From positions 310,001-374,000 of the forward strand of contig NZ_FOMI01000001.1 of the NCBI RefSeq assembly GCF_900112595.1: 64,000 bases of DNA. The letters run 5' to 3'. The notes under the pieces were generated by a model. That model was not told the DNA's origin and ran no database searches. It was given only the letters and a program-made list of their open reading frames with translations. This DNA comes from Algibacter pectinivorans. Its GTDB lineage: Bacteria; Bacteroidota; Bacteroidia; Flavobacteriales; Flavobacteriaceae. Position 1 is the first letter of the stretch. The number at the start of each line of letters is the position of its first letter. Positions 41,360 to 50,551 of the stretch are shown here, in pieces. Both the position numbers and the translations under genes were made by a program.

Positions 41360-41989
41360 TTAAAAATCTTGTATCATATTAATAATGGTTACAATAGAAA
41401 TAACCCCTGTAATTCCGCCAATAATACGGTTCATGTTTTTTTGAGAGGTAAAGGTTTTTCCTTTTATTTTATCGAAAAAGGAAATATACATATAAAGGGT
41501 TACAAATGTACCTGTAGCCGCCCCTACTACATAAGCCATAATACTAGTTTGCTCGAAAGTCATCCAACCAAAAGAGGCTAAAGTAATAGTCATATAGGCT
41601 TGATATGGTATAGGAAACACATTTATGGCCGATAAAAACATACCTTGAAAAAACCGACTATGTTTACTGCGCCTTTTTGGTTCCTTTTGCTGCTTAGGCT
41701 CAGATTTGGCTATAAATAAAAAGTAAATGGTTATTAATATAAAAATAACCAAAGCAACGGCTCGTAAAATGCCAATAACTTCTTGATGTTTGCTTAAATA
41801 ACGCGCAAAAATACTTGCTAAATAGGTTTGTATAAAAACTATAACACACACACCTATAGAAAACACAATACCTCTAACATGACCTTCTTTTAGGCTTATT
41901 TTTGCGGCTGTCATGTTTAACAACCCTGGCGGAATTACGCCAATCATTGCAAAAAATAATCCTAGAAAAAATATAAAGGTGATATTCAA
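41360..41989 (-). CDS. LysE-family membrane transporter
   Basis: The 209-residue protein has six predicted helices. Its N-terminus FFAMIGVIPPGLLNMTAAKISLKEG carries the LysE family signature (G-x-PG after the first helix), followed by a basic loop (KSEPKQQKEPKRRSKHSRFF) in the middle. LysE relatives export amino acids or metabolites. The substrate is unknown. It is coupled to trmB (2-nt gap) and to the ATL gene (3-nt gap). Confidence 0.82.
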   Translation of the reverse strand: MNITFIFFLGLFFAMIGVIPPGLLNMTAAKISLKEGHVRGIVFSIGVCVIVFIQTYLASIFARYLSKHQEVIGILRAVALVIFILITIYFLFIAKSEPKQQKEPKRRSKHSRFFQGMFLSAINVFPIPYQAYMTITLASFGWMTFEQTSIMAYVVGAATGTFVTLYMYISFFDKIKGKTFTSQKNMNRIIGGITGVISIVTIINMIQDF

Positions 41990-41991
41990 GC

Positions 41992-42666
41992 TTATTTTAT
42001 TTTGAATTTAATGTAGGTAATGGCTTTGTTTTGCTCTAAATATTGCGACTCGTAAAAGGTTTGAATGCTTGTAACTTCCTCTGGGCTTCCTTCTTGCTTA
42101 TACACATTGTGGTTAGCATAAAGCACTTCGTGCCCTGCACCATGCAACAAACCAAGCGTGTAACCATGCATAAATTCGCTATCGGTTTTTAGGTTAACCT
42201 CGCCTTCGGGTTTTAAAATTTGCTTGTAACGCTCTAAAAACGTAGCATTTGTCATGCGGTGTTTGGTACGCTTATATTTTATTTGCGGATCTGGGAAGGT
42301 TATCCAAATTTCGTCTACCTCGTTTTCGGCAAAGGCATGGTCTATTAACTCAATTTGTGTACGTAAAAATGCTACGTTAGGTATGTTTTCTTGAATGGCT
42401 GTTTTGGCTCCTCGCCAAAAACGAGCGCCTTTTATATCGATACCCACAAAGTTTTTATTAGGATATTTTTTTGCTAAAGCTACCGAATACTCGCCTTTAC
42501 CACAACCTAACTCTAAAACCAAAGGGTTATCGTTTTTAAAAACTTCTGCTCTCCAGTTGCCCTTGTGCTTAAAATTTGAGTTTACCAAATCTTCTCTTGT
42601 GGGTTGAACGACATTTGAAAACGTTTCGTTTTCTTTAAATCTTCTAAGTTTATTTTTACTTCCCAA
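41992..42666 (-). CDS. trmB: tRNA (guanine46-N7)-methyltransferase TrmB
   Basis: The 224-residue enzyme has the TrmB motifs PLVLELGCGKGEYSVALA (SAM site), FVGIDIKGARFWRGAKTA, DEIWITFPDPQIKYKRTKHR and LKTDSEFMHGYTL. It makes m7G46 in tRNA. The start is a TTG at 42666 (the product begins MGSKNKLRRFKENETF as in relatives), since no ATG is available nearby in frame. It is first in an operon with the transporter and ATL genes. Confidence 0.93.
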   Translation of the reverse strand: MGSKNKLRRFKENETFSNVVQPTREDLVNSNFKHKGNWRAEVFKNDNPLVLELGCGKGEYSVALAKKYPNKNFVGIDIKGARFWRGAKTAIQENIPNVAFLRTQIELIDHAFAENEVDEIWITFPDPQIKYKRTKHRMTNATFLERYKQILKPEGEVNLKTDSEFMHGYTLGLLHGAGHEVLYANHNVYKQEGSPEEVTSIQTFYESQYLEQNKAITYIKFKIK

Positions 42667-42895
42667 AGTGTATTAAGGATTTCTTGTTAGTATATAATTT
42701 TTGGTAAAAGTAGAGAATTTATTGGAACAAAAACGGCTACTTTAAATTCCTATATTATTGTTTGGTAAATATTTTACATTTTACCGCCTTGTTAATTTTA
42801 ATTGAAAAGGCTAAGGTTGATACTAAGGGAATTTCTTAATATTATAGAAATATACCTGAACCATTATATCTTTATCTTTGAACTTAGCAAATAAG

Positions 42896-42985
42896 TGCGT
42901 GAGGGATTGAAGCGGTATCCTTTTTTTGCTGCCACAAATGGCAAAAAAAGATTTAGCGTATAGCCCGACCCTTGGGGCACGCCCA
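42896..42985 (-). repeat. Dispersed inverted-end element, copy D (hairpin variant)
   Basis: On the minus strand it begins GGGCGTGCCCCAAGGGTCGGGCT and ends CAATCCCTCACGCA. The ends pair as GCGTG/CACGC, complementary but different from the GCGTTA copies. The interior hairpin (TTTTTTTGCCA against TGGCAGCAAAAAAA) is shared with copy C. It ends 11 nt before the downstream glycosyltransferase ATG. Confidence 0.8.
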
Positions 42986-42996
42986 TATAATTAGTT

Positions 42997-44049
42997 ATGA
43001 AAAAACGTATTTTAGTTGCGCCTTTAAATTGGGGTCTTGGGCATGCCACACGTTGCATTCCTATAATTAACGCCTTAATTAGTGCGGGTTTTGCGCCTAT
43101 AATTGCTAGCGATGGTGTGGCTTTATCGCTGTTGCGGAAGGAGTTTCCGAGTATTCCTACCATAGAGTTACCATCGTACAATGTAACATACTCTAAAAAC
43201 GGAAAACTTTTTAAGCTGAAATTACTTAAGGATTCGCCTAGACTTTTAAAAGCAATTAAGGCTGAAAAAAAAGCGATTAAGGCTATTGTTGAAAACAATG
43301 ATATTTACGGGATAATTTCGGATAATAGATTAGGGGTTAGACATAAAAATGTGCCGTCGGTTTTTATAACCCACCAACTGAATGTATTGAGTGGCAATAC
43401 GACTTGGTTGAGCACAAAAATGCACCAGAAAATTATAAAAAAGTTTGATGTTTGTTGGGTACCCGATGCTGCAGGCACTTTAAATTTGAGTGGTAAATTA
43501 GGGCATATTGATGCGTTTGATGTGCCTATAAAATATTTGGGACCGCTAAGTAGATTTACGAAAACGGACCCAGAAATTAAAAATGATATTTTGGTTTTAT
43601 TATCGGGCCCCGAACCACAGCGCACCTTGCTTGAAGAAAAATTACTTAACGAATTTGAGAACTTTACCGGTAAAGTGGTTTTTGTAAAAGGTGTGATGGA
43701 GCCAGAACAAAGCATACAGCTTTTGGACAACTTGACTATTTATAACTTTATGACCTCTAAATTATTAGAAAAGACCATAAATGAAAGTGCTTTGGTGGTA
43801 TCTAGATCGGGTTACACTACGGTAATGGATTTAGCTAAACTGAATAAGAAGGCTTTTTTTATACCTACACCAGGGCAGTTTGAGCAGGTATATTTAGCAA
43901 ACAGACTTAGCGAGATGCATTTGGTACCAACCTGCTCTCAAGATGACTTTACATTAGATAAATTGAATAACAACGGGAAGTATCTGGGCTTAACGGCTTT
44001 TGATTTTGATACGGATTATGCCGACTTGTTTTCGGTATTTAATAGCTAA
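42997..44049 (+). CDS. Glycosyltransferase, MurG/UGT-like (GT-B fold)
   Basis: The 350-residue protein starts MKKRILVAPLNWGLGHATRC, the glycine-rich acceptor-domain start of GT-B enzymes, and has a C-terminal donor half with VVSRSGYTTVMDLAKLNKKAFFIPTPGQFEQVYLANRL (the GxxE/Q-like nucleotide-sugar site). It is a conserved hypothetical glycosyltransferase in Bacteroidota. Donor and acceptor are unknown. There are no membrane helices. A dispersed repeat covers most of its 5' leader, an unusual context for translation initiation. Confidence 0.8.
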   Translation: MKKRILVAPLNWGLGHATRCIPIINALISAGFAPIIASDGVALSLLRKEFPSIPTIELPSYNVTYSKNGKLFKLKLLKDSPRLLKAIKAEKKAIKAIVENNDIYGIISDNRLGVRHKNVPSVFITHQLNVLSGNTTWLSTKMHQKIIKKFDVCWVPDAAGTLNLSGKLGHIDAFDVPIKYLGPLSRFTKTDPEIKNDILVLLSGPEPQRTLLEEKLLNEFENFTGKVVFVKGVMEPEQSIQLLDNLTIYNFMTSKLLEKTINESALVVSRSGYTTVMDLAKLNKKAFFIPTPGQFEQVYLANRLSEMHLVPTCSQDDFTLDKLNNNGKYLGLTAFDFDTDYADLFSVFNS

Positions 44050-44067
44050 TTTAAACGCTTGAGAAAC

Positions 44068-45108
44068 CTATGCTTTTTCTAAAGTAAACGAGAACTCGCT
44101 ACCCACACCAAACTCGCTCTCCACGTAAATTTTTTCGTGATGCGCCTCGATAATATGCTTTACTATTGAGAGCCCTAAACCAGAACCACCTTCTTTACGA
44201 GAGCCACTTTTATCTACACGGTAAAAACGCTCAAACAATCTTGGTATATGCTCTTTACTTATACCTTCGCCATTATCGGTTACACGAACAATAACTTTAT
44301 TTTTAATAAGGTTTTCTATACTTATCTCTGTGGTTCCCTTGTCACTACCATATTTAATAGAATTTACTACTAAATTGGCTAATACTTGTTGTATACGTTC
44401 TTTATCTGCATTTACCATAATTGGGCTTGGGTAGTCTCTATCGAAAATTAAAGTTATTTTTTTCTTGTGAGCCTTCATCTCTAACATATCAAATACGTTT
44501 TCTACAAGCTCTACAATATCAAAAACTTCCATATTTAAACTTAAATCACCAACTTCTAGTTTGGTAATCATGTCCAAGTCTTTTATTATATATCCTAATC
44601 TCTCAATTCCTTTACTAGCACGTTCTAGGTACTTTTCTCTAATATTTTTATCATCCATGGCCCCGTCAAGTAGGGTTAAAATATATCCTTGCACAGTAAA
44701 TAATGGCGTTTTTAACTCATGAGATACGTTACCCAAGAAATCTTTCCTATAGGCTTCTCTAACTTTTAATGTTTCTATTTCAAATTTTTTATCTTTAGCA
44801 AACTTATCTATTTCTTGAGTAAGTGTGCGCATATCTGTAGTAATAGCACCTCGAGATAAACTAGCAGATTCTAGAAGCGTTAAATCGTCGTAAATTTTTT
44901 TTACACGTTTATATATAAAACGCTCTACACTGTACTGAATAAATAAAAAAGAAAATAAAAAAACACCTATTGCGATAATTATTGGAAAACACCAAAGTAA
45001 ATGGAAATAAAAATACAAAAAAACACTCGTTAAGAGTGTTGTGTATATGGTTATAAATAGTGCTGTACGAGCTGCAAATCGGTATGATTTTTTAAACTTT
45101 GTCTTCAT
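44068..45108 (-). CDS. Sensor histidine kinase, PhoR-like
   Basis: The 346-residue kinase has two N-terminal membrane helices (about 15-60) with only a short loop between them, a coiled-coil linker, HisKA with His130 in NVSHELKTPLFTVQGY, and HATPase boxes VNSIKYG (N), RVTDNGEGIS (G1) and GGSGLGLSIVKHI (G2). The very short extracytoplasmic loop suggests that sensing occurs in the membrane or through partner proteins. It is encoded 2 nt after its response regulator gene. The PhoBR-like pair is core in this clade, but the signal is not proven to be phosphate. Confidence 0.92.
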   Translation of the reverse strand: MKTKFKKSYRFAARTALFITIYTTLLTSVFLYFYFHLLWCFPIIIAIGVFLFSFLFIQYSVERFIYKRVKKIYDDLTLLESASLSRGAITTDMRTLTQEIDKFAKDKKFEIETLKVREAYRKDFLGNVSHELKTPLFTVQGYILTLLDGAMDDKNIREKYLERASKGIERLGYIIKDLDMITKLEVGDLSLNMEVFDIVELVENVFDMLEMKAHKKKITLIFDRDYPSPIMVNADKERIQQVLANLVVNSIKYGSDKGTTEISIENLIKNKVIVRVTDNGEGISKEHIPRLFERFYRVDKSGSRKEGGSGLGLSIVKHIIEAHHEKIYVESEFGVGSEFSFTLEKA

Positions 45109-45110
45109 AT

Positions 45111-45791
45111 TTAATCTACGAACTTATAGCCTACACCTTTTATAGTTTTAAAGCTTTTATCGCCTAATTTTTCTCGAAGTTTTCTAATATGAACATCAAT
45201 GGTTCTTCCACCCACAACTACTTCGTTACCCCAAACAGAATCTAGAATTTCGTCTCTTTTAAATACTTTACCTGGTTTGGAAGCTAACAATGATAATAGT
45301 TCAAATTCTTTTCTAGGCAAAATAAGCTCTTCACCTTTAAATATAATTTTGTACTCGTCTCTATTAATAACTAAACTACCAACCTTTAAAGTATCGGCAA
45401 CCTCAACCTCTTTAAAGCGTCTTAAAAGCGCTTTAACTTTACTTATTAAAACTTTGGGCTTAATAGGCTTAGTAATATAGTCATCTGCACCGGCATCAAA
45501 GCCCGCTACTTGAGAGTAATCTTCTCCACGAGCAGTTAAAAACGCTACAATAGAATTTTTTAATTCCGGAATTTTTCTAATATTTTCGCAGGCCTCAATA
45601 CCATCCATTTCTGGCATCATTACATCTAGTATAATTAAATGCGGAAGATCACTTTTAGCTTTCCTAACACCATCCAATCCATTTTCTGCCGTAATAACTT
45701 GATATCCTTCATTGGATAAATTATAACCAACTATTTCTAAAATATCCGGCTCATCATCAACCAATAAAATTTTAATATCCTTGTTTTTCAT
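45111..45791 (-). CDS. OmpR/PhoB-family response regulator
   Basis: The 226-residue regulator has a receiver with the acidic pair in LVDDEPDI, phosphoacceptor Asp56 in IILDVMMPEMDG, the conserved Thr in VAFLTARGED and Lys in DYITKPIKP, and an OmpR winged helix (RKEFELLSLLASKPGKVF, GRTIDVHIRKLREKLG). It is cotranscribed with the kinase downstream. The promoter region is shared divergently with the T9SS-domain gene at 45986. Confidence 0.95.
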   Translation of the reverse strand: MKNKDIKILLVDDEPDILEIVGYNLSNEGYQVITAENGLDGVRKAKSDLPHLIILDVMMPEMDGIEACENIRKIPELKNSIVAFLTARGEDYSQVAGFDAGADDYITKPIKPKVLISKVKALLRRFKEVEVADTLKVGSLVINRDEYKIIFKGEELILPRKEFELLSLLASKPGKVFKRDEILDSVWGNEVVVGGRTIDVHIRKLREKLGDKSFKTIKGVGYKFVD

Positions 45792-45985
45792 TATAAAAAT
45801 AATTGTTTCTTGAAGTAAAGATAAAGCTAATAATATAAGTTTATAAAAATACTAAAATAAATAACAATTAGGTAACAATAGACTTACTTGGGGTTAACAT
45901 TTCGATAAATTACGCTAATCTTTAACACAATTTTGGCATCAATTTTGTAGTAATTTATTACTTTTATAAGACCAAATCGTATTAT

Positions 45986-46327
45986 ATGAAAAACGTTTAC
46001 TTTTTAATTTTATTTTTAAGCTTAGCGTGTTTTACCTCGCAACAACTCGGAGCTCAAGAGTATGCCCAAAACACAGATTCGCCTTCAAAAATTGAAGGTT
46101 TAAACATTTACCCTAACCCAGTAAGTGCAGCAAAGCCGTACATAAACATTAGTTCTAAACGTAGCCTTATTAAAAATATAGAAATTTTTGATGTGCTAGG
46201 AAAAAAGATTTTTGCCACAATTTTGGCCGGAAAAGAGTTAAACGTTTCTAACCTACAAAAAGGCGTTTACATTTTAAAAATTAGCGAAAATAACGTTAGC
46301 GAATCTAAAAAACTTGTAATTCGGTAA
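45986..46327 (+). CDS. Stand-alone T9SS type A sorting-domain protein
   Basis: The 113-residue protein has a signal peptide (LILFLSLACFTSQQLGAQ) and, after a linker of only about 15 residues, a complete type A C-terminal sorting domain: GLNIYPNPVS (41-46 core), IEIFDVLGKKIF, LNVSNLQKGVYILKI, and a terminal KLVIR. Such domains normally form the last 70-80 residues of large secreted enzymes and adhesins and direct transport through the T9SS. Here there is essentially no cargo domain. It has its own terminator. It may be a decoy, a modifier or a relic. Confidence 0.85.
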   Translation: MKNVYFLILFLSLACFTSQQLGAQEYAQNTDSPSKIEGLNIYPNPVSAAKPYINISSKRSLIKNIEIFDVLGKKIFATILAGKELNVSNLQKGVYILKISENNVSESKKLVIR

Positions 46328-46349
46328 TGCTTTAATTTAAAATATAACA

Positions 46350-46379
46350 AAGGCGTTGCTTAAAACAGCGCTTTTTTTG
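46350..46379 (+). terminator. Terminator of the T9SS-domain gene
   Basis: AGGCGTTG and CAGCGCTT pair with wobbles around CTTAAAA and are followed by TTTTTT, 23 nt after the stop. Confidence 0.75.
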
Positions 46380-46388
46380 TTCTGTTTT

Positions 46389-46478
46389 GGGCGTTACCCT
46401 ATAGGGTCGGGCTTTACAATACAAGTCCTCGCACTTCCTTCGTCAGGCTGTGGGCTTTCCTTTTCAATCCCTAACGCA
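46389..46478 (+). repeat. Dispersed inverted-end element, copy E
   Basis: It begins GGGCGTTACCCTATAGGGTC and ends CAATCCCTAACGCA, with ends GCGTTA/TAACGC. The interior (CAAGTCCTCGCACTTCCTTC, then GTCAGGCTGTGGGCTTTCC) is nearly that of copy A. It follows the terminator of the T9SS-domain gene. Confidence 0.82.
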
Positions 46479-46565
46479 AATTCCAACTAAATTTCAACAG
46501 TTCTACTTACATTAGAATACCCTATTAATAAATTGTATTACGTACTTTTGTTTCTTTGTTAAAGC

Positions 46566-47546
46566 ATGATAGATACACAATCCATATTTAATATTAAAAC
46601 CCAAACAGACTTTGAAGATATAGCACTTAAAATCTTCAAGTCTCAGTTTAATAACAATAAAGTTTACAGATCCTTTTGCGATTTATTGTATATACACCCT
46701 AGTGATGTAAAAACGCTTAAAGACATTCCGTTTTTACCCATTCAGTTTTTTAAAACGCGAGACGTTTTAAGCGATTGGGCACCCATACAAACCACATTTA
46801 CTAGCTCGGGCACTACAGGAACCGAAACCAGTAAGCACCATGTTACCAATTTAGAGGTTTACCAGCAAAGCTTTACAGAAGGCTTTCAAGACTTTTATGG
46901 CCCCATTGAAGACTTTGTAGTTTTAGGACTTTTACCATCGTATTTAGAACGCCAAGGATCGTCGTTAATATACATGGTAGATGCCATGATAAAAACCTCT
47001 AAATATCCTGAAAGTGGCTTTTACTTAAATAACCTTTCAGAATTAAAGGAGACTTTAATTACATTGGATGCAGCTGGTAAAAAAATTATTCTTATTGGTG
47101 TTTCGTTTGCCTTATTAGATTTAATTGAAACCTATCAATTTAATTTAAAAAACACCATTATCATGGAAACTGGTGGCATGAAAGGTCGTAGAAAGGAACT
47201 CATTAGAACCGAACTGCATAACAGGTTAAAAAAAGGTTTTGGAGTAAACCACATTCATAGCGAATATGGAATGACCGAACTTTTAAGTCAGGCCTACTCC
47301 AAAGGAAACGGTGTATTTAATTGTCCGCCCTGGATGCGCGTTTTAACTCGCGATACCGAAGATGCACTTACTATTCAAGATTCAGGAAAAGCGGGTGGTT
47401 TAAACATAATAGATTTAGCCAATATAAACTCCTGTTCCTTTATTGCTACGCAAGATTTAGGACGTGTAAATAGCGATAATTCCTTTGAAGTTATTGGACG
47501 TTTCGATAATTCTGATATTCGTGGTTGCAACCTTATGGTGCTTTAA
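46566..47546 (+). CDS. LuxE-like acyl-protein synthetase / acyltransferase
   Basis: The 326-residue protein matches the LuxE/PaaK adenylate-forming family: IPFLPIQFFKTRDVL, the phosphate-binding loop TFTSSGTTGTETSKHHV, LGLLPSYLERQGSSLIYMVD, METGGMKGRRKE and HSEYGMTELLSQAY. LuxE activates fatty acids as acyl-AMP in luminescent bacteria. The Bacteroidota relatives have no luciferase genes and an unknown acyl acceptor. No lux gene is nearby. The YHS-domain gene follows by 47 nt and may be cotranscribed. Confidence 0.85.
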   Translation: MIDTQSIFNIKTQTDFEDIALKIFKSQFNNNKVYRSFCDLLYIHPSDVKTLKDIPFLPIQFFKTRDVLSDWAPIQTTFTSSGTTGTETSKHHVTNLEVYQQSFTEGFQDFYGPIEDFVVLGLLPSYLERQGSSLIYMVDAMIKTSKYPESGFYLNNLSELKETLITLDAAGKKIILIGVSFALLDLIETYQFNLKNTIIMETGGMKGRRKELIRTELHNRLKKGFGVNHIHSEYGMTELLSQAYSKGNGVFNCPPWMRVLTRDTEDALTIQDSGKAGGLNIIDLANINSCSFIATQDLGRVNSDNSFEVIGRFDNSDIRGCNLMVL

Positions 47547-47593
47547 TTTGTAAGGTACTCCTAATTCTTAGACTTATTGTAAAACATATTTTT

Positions 47594-48040
47594 ATGAAAA
47601 GTTTAATTGCTCTACTTATATTAAGCATTACTACCGCAACGGCACAATCTATAGATTACAACTTAAAAAAAGGATTTATAGCTAATGGCTATGATGTTGT
47701 AGCTTATTTTAACAACAAAGCAATTGAGGGCAATGTAAAATTTACCACATCGTTTGATGGTGCCAATTACAAGTTTTCAAGCGAAGATAATTTAAAGGTC
47801 TTTAAAAAACATCCTGAAAAGTATATTCCAGAGTACGGTGGTTATTGTGCCTATGCCATTGGTGTAAAAGGCGATAAGGTTTCCATAAACCCAAAAACAT
47901 TTCAAATTAAAGAAGAAAAACTTTATCTCTTTTACAATGCTTGGGGCACCAATACTTTAGAATTATGGAAAAAAGAAGATGAAAATAAACTAAGAGAAAA
48001 AGCCGATAAAAACTGGCAGAAAATAAAATTTAAAAAATAA
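47594..48040 (+). CDS. Exported YHS-domain protein
   Basis: I start at ATG 47594. The 23 upstream codons of the frame overlap the previous gene and encode no domain. The 148-residue protein has a signal peptide (MKSLIALLILSITTATAQ) and a YHS domain: GYDVVAYFNNKAIEGNVKFT, YKFSSEDNLKVFKKHPEKYI and PEYGGYCAYAIGVKG, with a single Cys in the YHS core. YHS domains are associated with metal binding. The C-terminus is Lys/Glu-rich. It ends at a strong terminator. Confidence 0.88.
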   Translation: MKSLIALLILSITTATAQSIDYNLKKGFIANGYDVVAYFNNKAIEGNVKFTTSFDGANYKFSSEDNLKVFKKHPEKYIPEYGGYCAYAIGVKGDKVSINPKTFQIKEEKLYLFYNAWGTNTLELWKKEDENKLREKADKNWQKIKFKK

Positions 48041-48132
48041 TTACAAATCGTTGTAAGTTATTAAAAAGATTTAAGACTAAATTAATGCTAAGAAAAAGAA
48101 AAATTAGCTTTTTAGTTTGTTGGTTAATTATT

Positions 48133-48162
48133 AAGCCTGAGCTCTCACTCAGGCTTTTTTAT
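48133..48162 (+). terminator. Terminator between the YHS gene and tyrS
   Basis: AAGCCTGAG-CTCTCA-CTCAGGCTT is a perfect 9-bp stem followed by TTTTTATTTTT. It lies between convergent genes. Confidence 0.85.
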
Positions 48163-48166
48163 TTTT

Positions 48167-49462
48167 CTAAACAATTTGCAACACAAAATAGTTTTTCTTA
48201 CCACGCTGTAATAAAACAAACTTATTATTAATTAAGTCTTTATTCGTAATAATATAGTTATCTTCTACCTTTTCTTTATTTACAGAAATAGAGTTTTCTT
48301 TTAGTGCTCTTCTTGCTTCGCCATTCGATTTTAAAAACCCTCCTTTTTCAGCTAAAGCTGCAATAATATCTAATCCGTTTTCTATTTCAAATTTTTTAAT
48401 TTGCGTTTGTGGCACACCATCAAAAACATCTAAAAACGTTTGTTCGTTTAATTGCTTTAAATCTTCGCTAGTCGATTTTCCAAATAAAATACTACTGGCT
48501 TTAATCGCATTATCTAAATCTTCTTGAGAGTGCACCATTACAGTAATTTCTTCAGCTAAACGCTTTTGTAACACTCTTAAATGAGGTGCTTCTTTATGTG
48601 CTTCAATTAAGGCTATAATCTCTTCTTTTTCAAGAAACGTAAATATCTTAATGTATTTTTCGGCATCAATATCGCTAGTATTTAACCAATATTGGTAGAA
48701 TTTATAAGGTGATGTTCGCTTGGTATCTAACCAAATATTTCCACCTTCGGTCTTACCAAATTTAGTCCCATCTGCCTTTGTAATTAAAGGCCATGTTAAG
48801 GCATAGCCTTTACCAGCATCTACACGTCGTATCAATTCTGTACCTGTGGTAATATTTCCCCACTGGTCGCTACCGCCCATTTGCAGCGTACACTGCTTGT
48901 TTCGGTATAAATGCAAGAAATCATAACCTTGTACCAATTGGTAGGTAAACTCGGTAAAACTCATACCTACCGAAGACTCAGAGGACAAACGTTTTTTAAC
49001 AGAATCCTTCGCCATCATGTAATTTACGGTAATGTGCTTACCTACATCTCTAATAAATTCAAGAAATGAAAACTTTTTCATCCAATCGTAATTGTTAACA
49101 ATGATGGCTGCATTTTTGGCGTCGCTATCAAAATCTAAAAATCGAGACAATTGCTCTTTAATAGCATTTTGGTTATGCTCTAATGTTTTTTCATCTAGCA
49201 GATTACGCTCGGCAGATTTACCTGACGGATCTCCAATCATACCTGTAGCTCCACCAACAAGCGCAACTGGCTTATGTCCTGATAATTGAAAATGTCTTAA
49301 TCCCATAACACCTACCAAATGACCTATATGTAATGAATCGGCTGTTGGATCAATACCAACATACGCCAAACGCATAGACTCTAATAAATGCTCCTCGGTA
49401 CCTGGCATACTATCTTGTATCATGCCTCTCCAAGTTAATTCTTCAACAAAATTCTTTATCAT
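48167..49462 (-). CDS. tyrS: Tyrosyl-tRNA synthetase
   Basis: The 431-residue class I enzyme has LHIGH at residues 44-48 ([14 protein letters not shown]), the Tyr-recognition [12 protein letters not shown] and [12 protein letters not shown], the KMSKS-equivalent TKFGKTEGG around residue 230, and a C-terminal S4 RNA-binding domain ([20 protein letters not shown]). It charges tRNA-Tyr. It is monocistronic with a TATCTTTG promoter element close upstream. Confidence 0.97.
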   Translation of the reverse strand: MIKNFVEELTWRGMIQDSMPGTEEHLLESMRLAYVGIDPTADSLHIGHLVGVMGLRHFQLSGHKPVALVGGATGMIGDPSGKSAERNLLDEKTLEHNQNAIKEQLSRFLDFDSDAKNAAIIVNNYDWMKKFSFLEFIRDVGKHITVNYMMAKDSVKKRLSSESSVGMSFTEFTYQLVQGYDFLHLYRNKQCTLQMGGSDQWGNITTGTELIRRVDAGKGYALTWPLITKADGTKFGKTEGGNIWLDTKRTSPYKFYQYWLNTSDIDAEKYIKIFTFLEKEEIIALIEAHKEAPHLRVLQKRLAEEITVMVHSQEDLDNAIKASSILFGKSTSEDLKQLNEQTFLDVFDGVPQTQIKKFEIENGLDIIAALAEKGGFLKSNGEARRALKENSISVNKEKVEDNYIITNKDLINNKFVLLQRGKKNYFVLQIV

Positions 49463-49488
49463 TATTCTTAAATTTTTACAAAACTATG

Positions 49489-49496
49489 CAAAGATA
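49489..49496 (-). promoter_or_regulatory. -7 element of the tyrS promoter
   Basis: TATCTTTG on the minus strand, 27 nt before the tyrS ATG, matches TAnnTTTG. No clear -33 TTTG was found. Confidence 0.55.
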
Positions 49497-49549
49497 AAAA
49501 TACAAGTATAATTCCTTATGGATTATGAATAATTCTTTAATTTAGTTGC

Positions 49550-50551
49550 ATGATTTTAGTAACAGGAGGAACAGGACTAGTTGGAGCGCATTTACTATAT
49601 AAACTTGCTTCCGATAATAAGAAAGTAAGAGCTATTTACAGAAATGAGCAAAAGATTTCTAACACTAAAAATGTATTTTCATGCTACAATACTAATAGCG
49701 ACGCTTTATTTAATACTATAGAATGGGTACAAGCCGACCTTTTGGATGTTCCTGCACTAATGGACGCTTTTGCTGGAGTTACTAAAGTGTATCATTGCGC
49801 TGCATTTGTATCGTTTGAGCCCGATAAATACCAACTTTTACGAAAAACAAATATTGAAGGCACTGCAAATATTGTAAACCTTTGTATTTCTGGCAATATT
49901 GAAAAACTTTGTTATGTAAGTTCTATAGCCACTTTAGGCAGCACCCTAAATAATACGGAGATTACAGAAGACACCATTTGGAACCCTGAAGACGACAATA
50001 ACGTTTACGCCATTACAAAATATGGCGCCGAAATGGAGGTTTGGAGAGGCACACAAGAAGGTCTTGTTGCTGTAATTGTAAACCCAGGTGTTATTTTAGG
50101 CCCTGGCATTTGGCGTTATGGTACAGGCAATTTATTTAAAAAAGCTAAAAAAGGTTTTAAATACTATACTTCTGGCACTGTTGGAATAGTAGCTGTAGAT
50201 GATGTTGTTGATATTATGATTACCTTAATGCGTAGCGAAATTAAAAACGAACGTTTTATTTTGGTAGCAGAAACTTGGGCTTATAAATCATTTTTACATG
50301 CCTTGGCAACCGCTGTAAACGCAAAACCTCCTAAAAAACAAGCCAGTAAAAACCTATTAAATATAGCTTGGAGAATAGATTGGCTAAAACATAAATTAAC
50401 AGGTAAACGAAGACTTATTACGAAGCATTTAGCCAAATCGCTAACCACAGAAACGCATTATAGTAGTGCTAAAATAAAAACAGCTTTAAACTATAAATTT
50501 AAAGCTGTTGATAAAACTATTAAGGTTATTGGAAGTCTTTATCTGAAATAG
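49550..50551 (+). CDS. NAD-dependent epimerase/dehydratase (extended SDR)
   Basis: The 333-residue protein has the SDR nucleotide-binding motif VTGGTGLVGAHLLYKL at the N-terminus, VYHCAAFVSFEPD, LCYVSSIATLG (active Ser) and the YxxxK pair in YAITKYGAEMEV, with NPGVILGPG downstream. It is similar to the dihydroflavonol-4-reductase-like SDRs widespread in Bacteroidota. The substrate is unknown. Its 3' end overlaps the convergent DUF4296 gene by 26 nt. Confidence 0.9.
   Translation: MILVTGGTGLVGAHLLYKLASDNKKVRAIYRNEQKISNTKNVFSCYNTNSDALFNTIEWVQADLLDVPALMDAFAGVTKVYHCAAFVSFEPDKYQLLRKTNIEGTANIVNLCISGNIEKLCYVSSIATLGSTLNNTEITEDTIWNPEDDNNVYAITKYGAEMEVWRGTQEGLVAVIVNPGVILGPGIWRYGTGNLFKKAKKGFKYYTSGTVGIVAVDDVVDIMITLMRSEIKNERFILVAETWAYKSFLHALATAVNAKPPKKQASKNLLNIAWRIDWLKHKLTGKRRLITKHLAKSLTTETHYSSAKIKTALNYKFKAVDKTIKVIGSLYLK

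Noticed and set aside
46389-46478. Dispersed repeats considered as CRISPR, riboswitches or tRNA-like RNAs
   Set aside because: They are single, widely separated copies in both orientations and after both terminators and stop codons. There is no spacer array, aptamer signature or constant gene context.
46566-47546. LuxE-like gene considered as part of a luminescence operon
   Set aside because: No luxAB, luxC or luxD homologue is in the window, and the neighbour is a YHS-domain protein.
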